Positions 37,336-46,975 are shown, counted from the stretch's first letter. The stretch: DNA of 64,000 bases from Schumannella luteola (GCF_013408685.1 NZ_JACBZY010000001.1:1426001-1490000); one strand, 5' to 3'. A program made the numbers and translations. Notes: generated by a model from the letters alone, not told the origin.

Positions 37336-37372
37336 GACGGGGTCCGGGCGGTCATCCCGGCCGGGCCCCGTC
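37336..37372 (+). promoter_or_regulatory. Hairpin between glpF and glpK
   Basis: GACGGGGTCCGG (37336-37347) pairs with CCGGGCCCCGTC (37361-37372) with a single mismatch. Its place inside the operon suggests an attenuator or an RNA-processing/stability element. Confidence 0.4.
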
Positions 37373-37433
37373 GCAGCTCCACCCGCATCTCCCCGCACCT
37401 CCCCGCACAATCCGACAAAGGAGTCTTCAGCAC

Positions 37434-38945
37434 ATGGCTGACTACGTCATCGCGATCGATCAGGGCACGACCTCGTCGCGTGCCATCATCTTCGACAAGA
37501 AGGGGAGCATCGTCTCCACCGGTCAGAAGGAGCACGAGCAGATCTTCCCGAAGGCGGGATGGGTCGAGCACGACCCGGCGGAGATCTGGGACAACGTCCG
37601 CGAGGTCATCGGCCAGGCGCTCTCGAAGGGCGACCTGACGCGTCACGACATCGCCGCGGTCGGCATCACCAACCAGCGCGAGACCGCCGTCGTGTGGGAC
37701 AAGACCACCGGCAAGGCCGTCTACAACGCCATCGTCTGGCAGGACACCCGCACCCAGTCGATCGTCGACGAGCTCGCCCAGGGCGATGTCGAGCGCTACA
37801 AGTCGATCGTCGGCCTGCCGCTCGCCACCTACTTCTCGGGCACCAAGATCAAGTGGATCCTCGACAACGTCGAGGGCGCCCGCGAGAAGGCCGAGGCCGG
37901 CGACCTGCTGTTCGGCACCACCGACTGCTGGGTTCTCTGGAACCTGACAGGCGGCACCGACGGCGGCGTGCACGCGACCGACGTCACCAACGCCTCGCGC
38001 ACCCTCTTCATGGACCTCGAGACGCTGTCGTGGCGCGACGACATCCTCGCCGACTTCGGCGTGCCGAAGTCGATGCTCCCCGAGATCAAGTCGTCGTCCG
38101 AGGTCTACGGCAACGTCGAGTCGTCGAGCCTGCTGCGCGAGGTGCCCGTCTCGGGCATCCTCGGCGACCAGCAGGCCGCCACCTTCGGCCAGGCCGCCTT
38201 CGCCGCCGGTGAGAGCAAGAACACCTACGGCACCGGCAACTTCCTGATCTTCAACACCGACACCGAGATCGTCCACTCGAAGAACGGCCTCCTCACCACC
38301 GTCGGCTACAAGCTCGGCGACCAGCCGACCCACTACGCGCTCGAGGGATCGATCGCCGTGACCGGCTCGCTCATCCAGTGGCTGCGCGACAACCTCGGCA
38401 TCATCTCCTCCGCCCCCGAGGTCGAGGAGCTGGCCAAGTCGGTGGAGGACAACGGCGGCGCCTACATCGTGCCGGCGTTCTCGGGTCTGTTCGCGCCCTA
38501 CTGGCGTCCGGATGCGCGTGGCGCCCTCGTCGGCCTCACCCGCTACGTCAACAAGGGCCACATCGCCCGCGCCGCCCTCGAGTCGACCGCCTTCCAGACG
38601 GCCGAGGTCATCGAGGCCGTCAACGCCGACTCGGGTGTCGAGCTGACCGAGCTCAAGGTCGACGGCGGCATGACCGCCAACGACACGCTCATGCAGTTCC
38701 AGGCCGACATCCTCGGCGTGCCGGTCGTGCGTCCGGTCGTCGCGGAGACCACCGCCCTCGGCGCCGCCTACGCGGCCGGCCTCGCGGTCGGCTTCTGGTC
38801 GGGCCTCGAGGATCTCGCCGCCAACTGGCAGGAGGACAAGCGCTGGGAGCCGAACCTCGACGCCGACGAGCGCGCCCGCCAGCTGCGCCTCTGGAAGAAG
38901 GCCGTCACCAAGTCGATGGACTGGGTCGACGCCGACGTGAAGTGA
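37434..38945 (+). CDS. glpK: Glycerol kinase
   Basis: Phosphorylates glycerol with ATP. 503 residues, full family length. FGGY-kinase motifs are [27 protein letters not shown], the Trp-containing [34 protein letters not shown] and [23 protein letters not shown] 37434 follows AAAGGAG. It ends the operon before a strong terminator. Confidence 0.97.
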   Translation: MADYVIAIDQGTTSSRAIIFDKKGSIVSTGQKEHEQIFPKAGWVEHDPAEIWDNVREVIGQALSKGDLTRHDIAAVGITNQRETAVVWDKTTGKAVYNAIVWQDTRTQSIVDELAQGDVERYKSIVGLPLATYFSGTKIKWILDNVEGAREKAEAGDLLFGTTDCWVLWNLTGGTDGGVHATDVTNASRTLFMDLETLSWRDDILADFGVPKSMLPEIKSSSEVYGNVESSSLLREVPVSGILGDQQAATFGQAAFAAGESKNTYGTGNFLIFNTDTEIVHSKNGLLTTVGYKLGDQPTHYALEGSIAVTGSLIQWLRDNLGIISSAPEVEELAKSVEDNGGAYIVPAFSGLFAPYWRPDARGALVGLTRYVNKGHIARAALESTAFQTAEVIEAVNADSGVELTELKVDGGMTANDTLMQFQADILGVPVVRPVVAETTALGAAYAAGLAVGFWSGLEDLAANWQEDKRWEPNLDADERARQLRLWKKAVTKSMDWVDADVK

Positions 38946-38990
38946 TCCGCGCGCGCTGATCGGCGCGTGTACTGAGCAGCGCCCCTGCGA

Positions 38991-39030
38991 GGAAGGGCCC
39001 GACGACTCCGGTCGCCGGGCCCTTCCCCGT
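38991..39030 (+). terminator. Terminator after glpK
   Basis: A perfect 11-bp stem (GGAAGGGCCCG at 38991-39001 with CGGGCCCTTCC at 39016-39026), loop of 14 bases. Confidence 0.7.
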
Positions 39031-39052
39031 CCCCGCGCGAGCTCGCCTTTCC

Positions 39053-39160
39053 CAATTCAGGATCGGATCCTTCACAATTCAGGATCGGTCGCGCTTCTGG
39101 CCGAGATTTTCGCCGAAACGCCCGCAGGATCCTGAATTGCGTGACGAGTGAGTCCTCCAC
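39053..39160. repeat. 108-bp palindromic repeat, copy A
   Basis: CAATTCAGGATC at 39053-39064 and again at 39075-39086, inverted GATCCTGAATTG at 39128-39139, and a decayed fourth arm (only GTCCT recognisable) near 39152. The core 39075-39139 is 65 bases and holds GGCCGAGATTTTCGCC between its arms. Same layout and spacing as the copy at 40235-40342, in the same orientation. Confidence 0.85.
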
Positions 39161-39247
39161 AGACGGCGCGGCGCGAAACTGTCCCCGGCTCGTTTCGCGG
39201 TCGCCCCGCAATGAGACAGGGCGCGGCAGGGTCGGTATGTGGATGCC

Positions 39248-40150
39248 GTGACGAGGGGCGAGCTGATCGCGACCGGACTGACCGGTGACCGGATCGCACA
39301 CGAGGTTCACGTCGGCCGGCTGATCCGCGTGCGCCGCGGCCACTACGCCCGCCCCGATGACGAGGCGGACATGATCCGCGCCGTCCGAGTCGGCGGGCGG
39401 CTGGCGTGCGTGTCGGAGCTGCGATCGCGGGGGATCTGGGTGCTCGACGACGGCCGATTGCACGTGCAGGTCGAACCATCGCGATCGCGTCTGAGGACAC
39501 CTGATGATCGATTCCAACGCATGGCCGACGGCGGGGATCGTGTCGACTGCAAGGTGCATTGGACGCTGCTTCACCGACCCGAATCGGCAACGGCATCCCA
39601 TGTCGGCCTCGTCGATGCGCTGATCATGTCCTCGCGCTGTCTCGAGCCGCCCGCGTTCCTGGCTTCGCTCGACAGCGCTGTGGAAACGCGACAGCTCTCT
39701 CGCCGTGACCTCGGGACCGTGCTCGCGTCGATACCGATGACCGTCGGACGTCAGCTGTCTCCGGTCGACGGGCGTGCGGAGTCGGGAATCGAGACCGTCG
39801 TCAGAGACCTCGCGCTAGCCCTGGGGTTCGATCTGCGGATACAGGTCGACTACGCGGGTATCGGACGAGCGGACCTCGTCATCGAAGGATGGATCGTGGT
39901 CGAGACTGACGGACACGAACATCATCATCGCGAATCGGACGTCGCCTCGGATCGGCGCCGTGATCTGCTGCACGCTCAGGCCGGCCGCGCCACGTTGCGA
40001 TTCCGCTACGGCCAGGTCATCTACTCGCGGCGCGCGATCGCGCTCGCGCTGATCGCGGCAGTGCGAACGCATCGGCGGGTACCTGGTGCCCGTGCGAAGG
40101 CAGATCGCGCGTTGCGTCGCCTCGAGCGCCTTGCGCTTGCGGACTCGTAG
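39248..40150 (+). CDS. DUF559 / PD-(D/E)XK nuclease-like protein with AbiEi-like N-terminus
   Basis: 300 residues. The N-terminal part (MTRGELIATGLTGDRIAHEVHVGRLIRVRRGHYA) resembles the winged-helix antitoxin domain of the AbiEi family. The C-terminal part (about 185-275) is DUF559-like: AESGIETVVRD, GIGRADLVIEGWIVVETDGHEHHH, SDRRRDLLHAQAGRATLRFRYGQV, with Glu-Asp-Glu/Asp positions matching a restriction-endonuclease-like (Vsr-type) core. GTG 39248 lies 6 bases after TATGTG, so it may be leaderless; GTG 39239 is the alternative. The gene uses more A/T-ending codons than its neighbours and is bracketed by two direct 108-bp repeats, which suggests transfer. Its substrate is unknown. Confidence 0.8.
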   Translation: MTRGELIATGLTGDRIAHEVHVGRLIRVRRGHYARPDDEADMIRAVRVGGRLACVSELRSRGIWVLDDGRLHVQVEPSRSRLRTPDDRFQRMADGGDRVDCKVHWTLLHRPESATASHVGLVDALIMSSRCLEPPAFLASLDSAVETRQLSRRDLGTVLASIPMTVGRQLSPVDGRAESGIETVVRDLALALGFDLRIQVDYAGIGRADLVIEGWIVVETDGHEHHHRESDVASDRRRDLLHAQAGRATLRFRYGQVIYSRRAIALALIAAVRTHRRVPGARAKADRALRRLERLALADS

Positions 40151-40234
40151 TCGCTGGACGTTCACTCGGCGGTCCTCGGGCGCCATTCGACCCGTGCCGC
40201 TGCCCGAACATGCGCGACCGCGCCAGCAGCTTCA

Positions 40235-40342
40235 CAATTCAGGATCCGTGGCCGCCTGATTCAGGATTCGGCGCCGACACGGGCCAGTTTTCGCCGTGTC
40301 GAGGTGACCGATCCTGAATTGCGCGCCGCGGGTCCTGAATTG
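40235..40342. repeat. 108-bp palindromic repeat, copy B
   Basis: Four arms: CAATTCAGGATC (40235-40246), TGATTCAGGATT (40257-40268), GATCCTGAATTG (40310-40321) and GGTCCTGAATTG (40331-40342). The outer pair and the inner pair form nested inverted repeats. The 65-base core 40257-40321 holds GGCCAGTTTTCGCC. Arm spacings equal those of copy A. Confidence 0.88.
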
Positions 40343-40404
40343 TGATGCTGCTGCCACGAGAGCGCTCCTGAGAGGCGCCGGGCGCGGACGCCGGGCGGCG
40401 CGTG

Positions 40405-41189
40405 TCAGGGGTGCGGGCGGAGTAGCGCGGGCAGCGGGGCGAGGGAGCGGAGGATCGGGATGCCGCGGGTGGCGGCCTCGGTGCGCTCGGCGTCGGTCGC
40501 GCGGCCGGGGCGGTCGAGCCAGACGCCGGTGAGGCCGGCGTCGGCGGCGCCGACGGCGTCCGTGCGGAAGCGGTCGCCGATGTAGGCCGCCTCGTGCGGC
40601 TCGACACCGAAGAGATCGACCGCGTGCAGGAAGATCGACGCATCCGGCTTCGTCGCGCCGAAGTCGCCGCTCGCCACGAAGTGCTCGACGTGGGCGGTGA
40701 GCTCGAGCCGTTCGAGCTTGCGCGTCTGGAACGCGAGGTCGCCGTTCGTGATGATCCCGAGGCGCAGCGGGGCGGAGGCGGCGCCCGCCCCCGAGCCGGC
40801 ACTCGGCGCGGTCAGCTCGTGCAGGCAGGCGAGGGCGTCGTCGTGCAGACGCCAGGCCTCGCGGTAGCGCTCGAAGTAGCGCGCGAACCACGTCTCGGCC
40901 TCGGCGGGGTCGTCGAGCAGAGTCCGTAGGGCGCCGCGAAGTCGCGGGCGCGCGCGGCCCGCTGGCCGAGGAAGTCGAGCTCGCCGGCGAGGTAGCGGTG
41001 GTAGTGGTGCTCTTCGAGATCCGTCCAACGTCGCGCTTCGGCGGCGTCCTCGGCGGGCGACCAGCCGGGCAGCTCGCGACGGTGCTCGATGATCGCCGCA
41101 TCCACCGCCGCGCGATGCGCGAACAGGGTGTCGTCGAGGTCGAACAGGGCCACGCGGATGCCCGGACGCACCGAGTCGTCGTCGCTCAC
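40405..41189 (-). pseudogene. HAD-family hydrolase with a frameshift
   Basis: The N-terminal part starts at GTG 41189 and reads RVALFDLDDTLFAHRAAVDA (HAD motif I DLDDT) to RDFAAPYGL in one frame. The rest, LLDDPAEAETWFARYFERYREAW, LGIITNGD (motif II), ATKPDASIF (motif III) and YIGDRFRTDAVGAADAG (motif IV), continues in another frame to the stop at 40405. The break is at about 40918-40926 and is repaired by adding one base. All catalytic motifs survive, so either it is a young pseudogene or a sequencing error. The GTG overlaps the stop of the acetyltransferase gene upstream. Confidence 0.85.
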
Positions 41190-41752
41190 TCGGGCCACCC
41201 CGCCTTCACGCCGCGGTCGTCGTCGCGGCCGAGCACCGCGTGCCACGACGAGGGGCGGTCGCCGTCGCGGCCCACGATGTCGGCCTGGCGCGTTCCCGTG
41301 TAGGTGAAGCCGAGCTTGCGGGCCACGATGAGCGACGCCCGGTTCGGCACGACCGCCTCCCACAGGATCTCGTCGAGCAGCCCCTGCGCGAACACCCAGT
41401 CGATCGCCGCGCGCGCCGCCTCGGGCATGTAGCCGAAGCCCCGATGCGGACCCCCGAGCCAGAAGCCGATCATCCCGGCGGGGCGATCCGGCGTGCCCAG
41501 CGTCACGCCGACGACGCCGAGCAGCTCGCCGCCCGACTCGGTGCGCAGCGCCCAGGTGAGCTCGCGATCCTCGTGCCAGCCCGGCACGAGCCCTTTCACC
41601 CACCCCGTCGCGTGGTGCCACTCGTAGGGCCACGGCGTCGTGAGCCAGCGCTCGAACAGCGGATCGCGGCAGTACTCGACGATGCGATCGACGTCGTCGA
41701 GCGTCGGCACCTCGAGCACGAGGCGCTCGGTCGTCAGGACGACGGGCTGCAC
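41186..41752 (-). CDS. GNAT acetyltransferase (RimJ/RimL type)
   Basis: 188 residues. It begins VQPVVLTTERLVLEVPTLDD, the typical opening of the Acetyltransf_3 group (ribosomal-protein or amino-acid N-acetyltransferases). IGFWLGGPHRGFGYMPEAARAAIDW carries the acetyl-CoA site, and EAVVPNRASLIVARKLGFTYTG follows. The GTG at 41752 lies 13 bases after the trpS stop; the end overlaps the HAD gene. The substrate is unknown. Confidence 0.88.
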   Translation of the reverse strand: MQPVVLTTERLVLEVPTLDDVDRIVEYCRDPLFERWLTTPWPYEWHHATGWVKGLVPGWHEDRELTWALRTESGGELLGVVGVTLGTPDRPAGMIGFWLGGPHRGFGYMPEAARAAIDWVFAQGLLDEILWEAVVPNRASLIVARKLGFTYTGTRQADIVGRDGDRPSSWHAVLGRDDDRGVKAGWPE

Positions 41753-41765
41753 GACGTGGCCGGCC

Positions 41766-42767
41766 TCAGACGCGCGGCAGCAGGCCGACCCGGTCGTAGG
41801 CGAGGCGCAGGGTCTCGTCGGCGATCGCGGCGGCGCGCTCGGCGTTGTGGGCGAGCAGACGGTCGAGCTCGGCCGGGTCGTCGAGCAGCTCGAGCGCGCG
41901 CGTGCGCACCGGCTCGAACTCGGCGACGACCGCATCCGCCGTCTCGGTCTTGAGGTCGCCGTAGCCCTTGCCCGCGAAGTTCTCCTCGAGGTCGGCGACC
42001 GGGGTGCCGGTGACGCCGGAGAGGATCGAGAGGAGGTTCGAGACGCCTGGCTTGGCCCCGCGGTCGAAGCGGATCTCGCGCTCGGTGTCGGTCACCGCCG
42101 ACTTGATCTTCTTCGCGACGGCCTTCGGCTCGTCGAGCAGCCAGACGATGCCCTGCGGCGAGTCGCCCGACTTCGACATCTTCGAGCCGGGGTTCTGCAG
42201 GTCGTAGATGCGGGCGCCGTCGGCGAGGGTCTTGACCTCGGGCACCACGAAGGTGTCGCCGAAGCGCGAGTTGAAGCGGGTCGCGAGGTCGCGGGTGAGC
42301 TCGACGTGCTGCTTCTGGTCGTCGCCGACCGGGACGACCTCGGCGTTGTAGAGCAGGATGTCGGCGGCCATCAGCACCGGGTAGGCGAAGAGCCCCAGCG
42401 TGGTCGCGTCGGCGCCCTGCTTCTGCGACTTGTCTTTGAACTGGGTCATGCGGGCGGCCTCGCCGTAGCCCGTGATGGTGTCGAGCACCCAGGCCAGCTG
42501 CGGGTGCGCCGCCACGTGCGACTGCACGAAGAGGATGCTCGACTCGGGGTCGATCCCGGCCGCGATGTACTGGGCCGCGGTGCGGCGGGTGGCCTCGCGC
42601 AGCTTCGCCGGATCCTGCGCGACGGTGATCGCGTGCAGGTCGACGACGCAGAAGACGGCGTCGTAGTCGTTCTGCAGCTTCTTCCACTGGAGGAGAGCCC
42701 CGACGTAGTTGCCGAGGTGGAGCGAGTCGGCGGAGGGCTGCATTCCGGAGAAGAGTCGTGCGGTCAC
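41766..42767 (-). CDS. trpS: Tryptophanyl-tRNA synthetase
   Basis: Charges tRNA-Trp. 333 residues, class I fold. The HIGH-like motif is in [15 protein letters not shown] and KMSKS is in [29 protein letters not shown] is also characteristic. Start GTG 42767; upstream AAGACT at 6 bases could be a leaderless -10. It heads a three-gene operon with the acetyltransferase and the HAD gene. Confidence 0.97.
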   Translation of the reverse strand: MTARLFSGMQPSADSLHLGNYVGALLQWKKLQNDYDAVFCVVDLHAITVAQDPAKLREATRRTAAQYIAAGIDPESSILFVQSHVAAHPQLAWVLDTITGYGEAARMTQFKDKSQKQGADATTLGLFAYPVLMAADILLYNAEVVPVGDDQKQHVELTRDLATRFNSRFGDTFVVPEVKTLADGARIYDLQNPGSKMSKSGDSPQGIVWLLDEPKAVAKKIKSAVTDTEREIRFDRGAKPGVSNLLSILSGVTGTPVADLEENFAGKGYGDLKTETADAVVAEFEPVRTRALELLDDPAELDRLLAHNAERAAAIADETLRLAYDRVGLLPRV

Positions 42768-42920
42768 GGCCCCAGTCTTCCAGGTCGGGAGCGGCGGATG
42801 CGCGGCCGGTCAGCCTGCTGTGCAGAACCCGGCATCGCGCGACCCGGGGAAGAACGAGCGGAACCGCTGGTCGACGGACGGAACGCACCCGGCCCAGCCG
42901 ACGCGCGCCGCCGCATCCAC

Positions 42921-43754
42921 CTACAGCTGGTAGTCGACGACGACCGGCGCGTGGTCCGACCAGCGCTCGGCGTACGACGCCGCGCGGTCGACCGTGTAGG
43001 CGACGGCCTTCTCGGCGAGCGCCGGGGTGGCGAGCTGGTAGTCGATGCGCCAGCCGGTGTCGTTGTCGAAGGCCTGGCCGCGGTTCGACCACCACGTGTA
43101 CGGGCCCTCGACCTCGCCGTGGAAGCGGCGCCCGAGGTCGACCCAGCCGAGGCCGCCGCCGCGGTTGTAGTCCTCCGCGTCTTCGGCGCCGACGAAGCGG
43201 TCGAGGTAGGCGCGCTCCTCCGGCAGGAAGCCGGCCTTCTTCTGGTTGCCGCGCCAGTTCTTGATGTCGAGCTTGCGGTGGCCGACGTTGAAGTCGCCCA
43301 TCACGACGGCGAGCGGGTTGTGCTCGGCGAGAGCGGGCAGACGCTCGGCGAAGGCGTCGAGGAACTTGAACTTCTCGACCTGCTTCGGGCTGCCGACCTC
43401 GCCCGAGTGCACGTAGGCGCTCACGACCGTGACGATCGACCCATCCACCTCGTAGTCGGCCTCGAGCCAGCGGCCGGCGCTGTCGAAGTCGTCGGCGCCG
43501 AAGGTGACGCGGTGGATGCTGGCCTTGCGGCGCGAGGCGATCGCGACGCCGGCGCGGCCCTTCGCGGTGGCGGCGTCGTGCAGGATGTCCCACTCGTCGC
43601 CGAGCAGCTCTTCGAGGTGCGTGGTCTCGGCGCGCACCTCCTGCAGCGCGAGGATGTCGACCTCGCGCCCGTCGAGCCACGGCCCCATCCCGTTGCGGAA
43701 GGCGGCGCGGATGCCGTTGACGTTGACGCTGACGATGCGGAGGGGGCGGGGCAT
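42921..43754 (-). CDS. xth: Exodeoxyribonuclease III / AP endonuclease
   Basis: Cleaves abasic sites and trims 3' ends during base-excision repair. 277 residues of the endonuclease/exonuclease/phosphatase fold: VNVNGIRAAFRNG, LALQEVRAE (metal-binding Glu), VVMGDFNVGHRKLDIKNWRGN, the DNA-contacting WRIDYQLATP and the C-terminal SDHAPVVVDYQL with the catalytic His. ATG 43754 is leaderless by position of TAGGCT. Confidence 0.96.
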   Translation of the reverse strand: MPRPLRIVSVNVNGIRAAFRNGMGPWLDGREVDILALQEVRAETTHLEELLGDEWDILHDAATAKGRAGVAIASRRKASIHRVTFGADDFDSAGRWLEADYEVDGSIVTVVSAYVHSGEVGSPKQVEKFKFLDAFAERLPALAEHNPLAVVMGDFNVGHRKLDIKNWRGNQKKAGFLPEERAYLDRFVGAEDAEDYNRGGGLGWVDLGRRFHGEVEGPYTWWSNRGQAFDNDTGWRIDYQLATPALAEKAVAYTVDRAASYAERWSDHAPVVVDYQL

Positions 43755-43760
43755 GCGCCC

Positions 43761-43766
43761 AGCCTA
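43761..43766 (-). promoter_or_regulatory. -10 element of xth (leaderless)
   Basis: TAGGCT on the minus strand, 6 bases before ATG 43754. Confidence 0.55.
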
Positions 43767-43815
43767 GGGACGGCCGCTGACACTCGCCGACGCCGGCATC
43801 GGCGCCGGCACCGGA

Positions 43816-44829
43816 TCAGCCGAGCGGCTCGCGCTCGATCCGCACCCGCCCGCGCTTGTGCTCGAGCGGACGCCCGCTCGCGTAGCCGTGATCGGCCAGC
43901 AGGATGCGCGCCTCCACGATCCGCTTCTGCAGGAACACCGGGTCGGCGACGATCCCCTTGTCGTCGAGCCCGACGACGATCCAGGCGGCGCCGATGAGGA
44001 TGACCTGGCAGACGAAGTTGAAGAAGATCAGGAGGCCGAGGATCACGGCGAACGACTTCAGCAGCGGGTTGCTGCCGACGCCGCCGATGATCGCGGCCGA
44101 GAAGAGCACCTTGAGCACACCGAGCGCGGCCGCGCCGATGATCGCCCCGCCGCGCAGCCGCTCGACGGGGATGCGCACGCCGGTGAGCACGCGGTAGAGC
44201 GCGACGAGAGTGAACGCGTCGAGCGCGAACATGACGCCGATCGTGATGATGCGCGTGATGACGAAGGCGATGACCGAGTCGCTCGAGATGCCGAGCCAGC
44301 CGAGCACGGTCTCGGCGCCGGTCGTGCCGAAGTAGGAGAGCCCCGCCGAGGCGATCAGCACGACCGCGAAGCCGAGCCCGACGACGAGGTCGCGCACCTT
44401 GAGCAGCACCGGGTTGCCGGTGAGTGCGGGCAGCTCGAAGATGACGCGGATGCCGTCGCGCAGCGACGCGAGGAACCCGAGCGCGGTCACGAGCAGGCCG
44501 ACGAGCGAGATCACGAGGGTGAGGCTGAACGCCGGGGCGGCGAGCAGCACGTCGGGGTCGATCGCGCCGGCGCCGCCCGCGCTGGTCTTGATGAGGCCCG
44601 GGACGACGCCGCCGATCGTCGAGATCAGCTGCTCGCGCAGCACCTGGTCGCCGCTGATCACGAGACCGGCGATCGAGAACCCGGCCCAGATCGCGGCGAA
44701 GATCGCGAACAGCGCCTGATAGGCGAGTCCGCTGGCGAGGATGGGCCCGCGCTGCGAGCTGTAGCGCTGGAACACCCGCACGGCCCGCGTCTGCTGAACC
44801 CACGCCACGAGCCGCTTGATCCCGTCCAT
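43816..44829 (-). CDS. YihY/BrkB-family membrane protein
   Basis: 337 residues, six or more membrane helices. RYSSQRGPILASGLAYQALFAIFAAIWAGFSIAG is the conserved opening of the family (once called RNase BN, now regarded as a membrane protein of unknown role). The G(A/V)-rich helices, the YRVLTGVRIPVERLRGGA loop and SNPLLKSFAVILGLLIFFNFVCQVIL fit. The C-terminal cytoplasmic tail is basic. ATG 44829 is leaderless by TAGCGT. Function is not established. Confidence 0.9.
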   Translation of the reverse strand: MDGIKRLVAWVQQTRAVRVFQRYSSQRGPILASGLAYQALFAIFAAIWAGFSIAGLVISGDQVLREQLISTIGGVVPGLIKTSAGGAGAIDPDVLLAAPAFSLTLVISLVGLLVTALGFLASLRDGIRVIFELPALTGNPVLLKVRDLVVGLGFAVVLIASAGLSYFGTTGAETVLGWLGISSDSVIAFVITRIITIGVMFALDAFTLVALYRVLTGVRIPVERLRGGAIIGAAALGVLKVLFSAAIIGGVGSNPLLKSFAVILGLLIFFNFVCQVILIGAAWIVVGLDDKGIVADPVFLQKRIVEARILLADHGYASGRPLEHKRGRVRIEREPLG

Positions 44830-44835
44830 CCCTCG

Positions 44836-44841
44836 ACGCTA
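44836..44841 (-). promoter_or_regulatory. -10 element of the yihY-type gene (leaderless)
   Basis: TAGCGT on the minus strand, 6 bases before ATG 44829. Confidence 0.55.
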
Positions 44842-45068
44842 GCGAAGCGGTCCCGCGCTCCGGCGCGTTCTCACGCCGCGTCCAGCCGCCGCGTCGCCGG
44901 CGGGCCGAACCACTCGCGGCGACCGTCGGCACGCGAGCGTCAGCACGCGCCGGCCTGCACGCCCGACGGTCTCGCCCATCCAGCGTCCCCGCTCGACTGG
45001 CTAGGCTGAGCGGACCCGTCGCGGCGCATCCCCTCACCACCACCCGGCGCCGCACAGAAGGAGTCATC

Positions 45069-46712
45069 GTGGAGCTTCGTGGAGTCGGCGTCGGTCGCGG
45101 CGTGGCGGTCGGAACGATCTTGAGGATGCCGGAGCCGCTCGCCGCTCCCGCCGACGAGCAGCACGGCGGCGACGTCGCCGCCGAGAAGCAGAAGGTGCAG
45201 GATGCGGTGGCCAAGGTCGCCGCGGATCTCGGTGCCCGCGCTCAGAAGGCGGGCGGCGAGGCGCAGCAGGTGCTCGAGGCGGCCGTGATGATGGCGCAGG
45301 ACCCGATGCTCGCCGACGACGTCACCGCCCGCATCGACGGCGGCAAGACCGGCGAGCGCGCCGTGCACGAGGCCTTCGCGTCGTTCCAGGAGCAGCTGGT
45401 CGCCCTCGGCGGCTACATGGCCGAGCGCGCCACCGACCTCGCCGACGTCGCCCAGCGCATCATCGCCGCGCTGCGCGGGGTGCCGGCGCCGGGCGTTCCC
45501 GAGTCGGACACGCCCTTCATCCTGGTCGCCCGCGACCTCGCTCCCGCCGACACGGCTCTGCTCGACCTCGAGAAGGTGCTCGGCCTGGTCACGAGCGACG
45601 GCGGCCCGACGAGCCACACGGCGATCCTCGCCCGCTCGAAGTCGATCCCCGCGATCGTCGGCGTGACCGGTGCGCTCGAGCTGGCCGACGGCACGAGCAT
45701 CGTGCTGGATGCGGCCGCAGGCGCCGTGGTCGTCGACCCGAGCGCAGAGCAGGTGGCCGACGCCGAGCAGCGCATCGCCGACCGCGTCGCCCAGGCCGCC
45801 GCCCCGATCACCGACGGCGCCCTCGCCGACGGCACGAAGGTGCCCCTGCTGGCGAACGTCGGCTCGGCGAAAGATGGCCCGGCAGCGGTCGAGCTCGGCG
45901 CCGAGGGCGTCGGCCTGTTCCGCACCGAGTTCCTGTTCCTCGACGCGAGTGAGGCGCCCAGCGTCGAGACCCAGACGGCGCAGTACACGGCACTGCTCGA
46001 GTTCTTCCCGGGCAAGAAGGTCGTCGTGCGCGCCCTCGATGCCGGCGCCGACAAGCCGCTGAGCTTCCTCAACGACGCCCACGAGGAGAACCCGGCGCTC
46101 GGCCTGCGCGGCCTGCGGGCGCTGCGGGCCAGCGAGCAGATCCTGCACGACCAGCTCACCGCCCTGAAGAACGCGCAGGATGCGACCGAGGCCGACCTCT
46201 GGGTCATGGCCCCGATGGTGGCCGACGCCGAGGAGACAGCCTGGTTCGTCGAGTACGGCAAGAAGCTCGGCCTCAACACCGTCGGCGTCATGGCCGAGGT
46301 GCCCTCGCTCGCCGTCGTCGCCGACCAGGTGCTCGAGTCGGCCGACTTCGTCTCGATCGGCACGAACGACCTCACCCAGTACACGCTCGCCGCCGACCGC
46401 ATGCTCGGCAGCGTCGCGAGCTACCAGGACCCGTGGCACCCGGCCGTGCTGCGCCTCGTGAAGTCGCTCGGCGACGCGGGCGCCGCCGCCGGCAAGGGCG
46501 TGGGCATCTGCGGCGAGGCCGCGGCCGACCCGCAGCTCGCGGTCGTGCTCGTCGGCCTCGGCGCGACCACGCTGTCCATGACCCCGGCGGCGCTCGCCGA
46601 CGTGCGCGCCGAGCTCGCCGGCGTCACGCTCGAGCAGGCAAAGGCCAAGGCCGCGGCGGCGCTCGCCGCGCACTCGGCCGACGGCGCCCGCGAGGCCGCC
46701 CGCACGGCCTGA
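45069..46712 (+). CDS. ptsI: Phosphoenolpyruvate-protein phosphotransferase (enzyme I)
   Basis: First phosphotransfer protein of the PTS: moves phosphate from PEP to HPr. 547 residues. The N-terminal HPr-binding and phosphohistidine domain has GLVTSDGGPTSHTAILARS (active His). The PEP-binding barrel has GVGLFRTEFLFLD, RALDAGADKPL, NPALGLRGLRALR, SIGTNDLTQYTLAADR and the C-terminal GVGICGEAAADP with the catalytic Cys. GTG 45069 follows AAGGAG; a possible -10 TAGGCT lies at 45002-45007. HPr and EII genes are not in the window. Confidence 0.96.
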   Translation: MELRGVGVGRGVAVGTILRMPEPLAAPADEQHGGDVAAEKQKVQDAVAKVAADLGARAQKAGGEAQQVLEAAVMMAQDPMLADDVTARIDGGKTGERAVHEAFASFQEQLVALGGYMAERATDLADVAQRIIAALRGVPAPGVPESDTPFILVARDLAPADTALLDLEKVLGLVTSDGGPTSHTAILARSKSIPAIVGVTGALELADGTSIVLDAAAGAVVVDPSAEQVADAEQRIADRVAQAAAPITDGALADGTKVPLLANVGSAKDGPAAVELGAEGVGLFRTEFLFLDASEAPSVETQTAQYTALLEFFPGKKVVVRALDAGADKPLSFLNDAHEENPALGLRGLRALRASEQILHDQLTALKNAQDATEADLWVMAPMVADAEETAWFVEYGKKLGLNTVGVMAEVPSLAVVADQVLESADFVSIGTNDLTQYTLAADRMLGSVASYQDPWHPAVLRLVKSLGDAGAAAGKGVGICGEAAADPQLAVVLVGLGATTLSMTPAALADVRAELAGVTLEQAKAKAAAALAAHSADGAREAARTA

Positions 46713-46748
46713 GGCCGGTCGCTCGACACAGCCCCCGCGACCCCGAAG

Positions 46749-46792
46749 CGGGTGGATGACCGGCTCACCCGAGCCGCGCATCCACCCGTTTT
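46749..46792 (+). terminator. Intrinsic terminator of ptsI
   Basis: CGGGTGGATG (46749-46758) pairs with CATCCACCCG (46779-46788), an inner GGCTC/GAGCC adds a second helix, and TTTT follows. One of the clearest terminators here. Confidence 0.85.
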
Positions 46793-46975
46793 CGTCGTCG
46801 AGAGCGCCGAACGGACACGAGCGCAGATCAGATCACCCCCGAAGTGGGGTCATCCCCTCGCGTCATCACTCCGAACCCCTCTGGTCTCTCAGATGAACGG
46901 AGCCGGCCTCGACGGGTTCCGATCGACCGAGGATGATGGGAAAGAGGCCCACCTCACGAGAGAGACAACGGGGGA

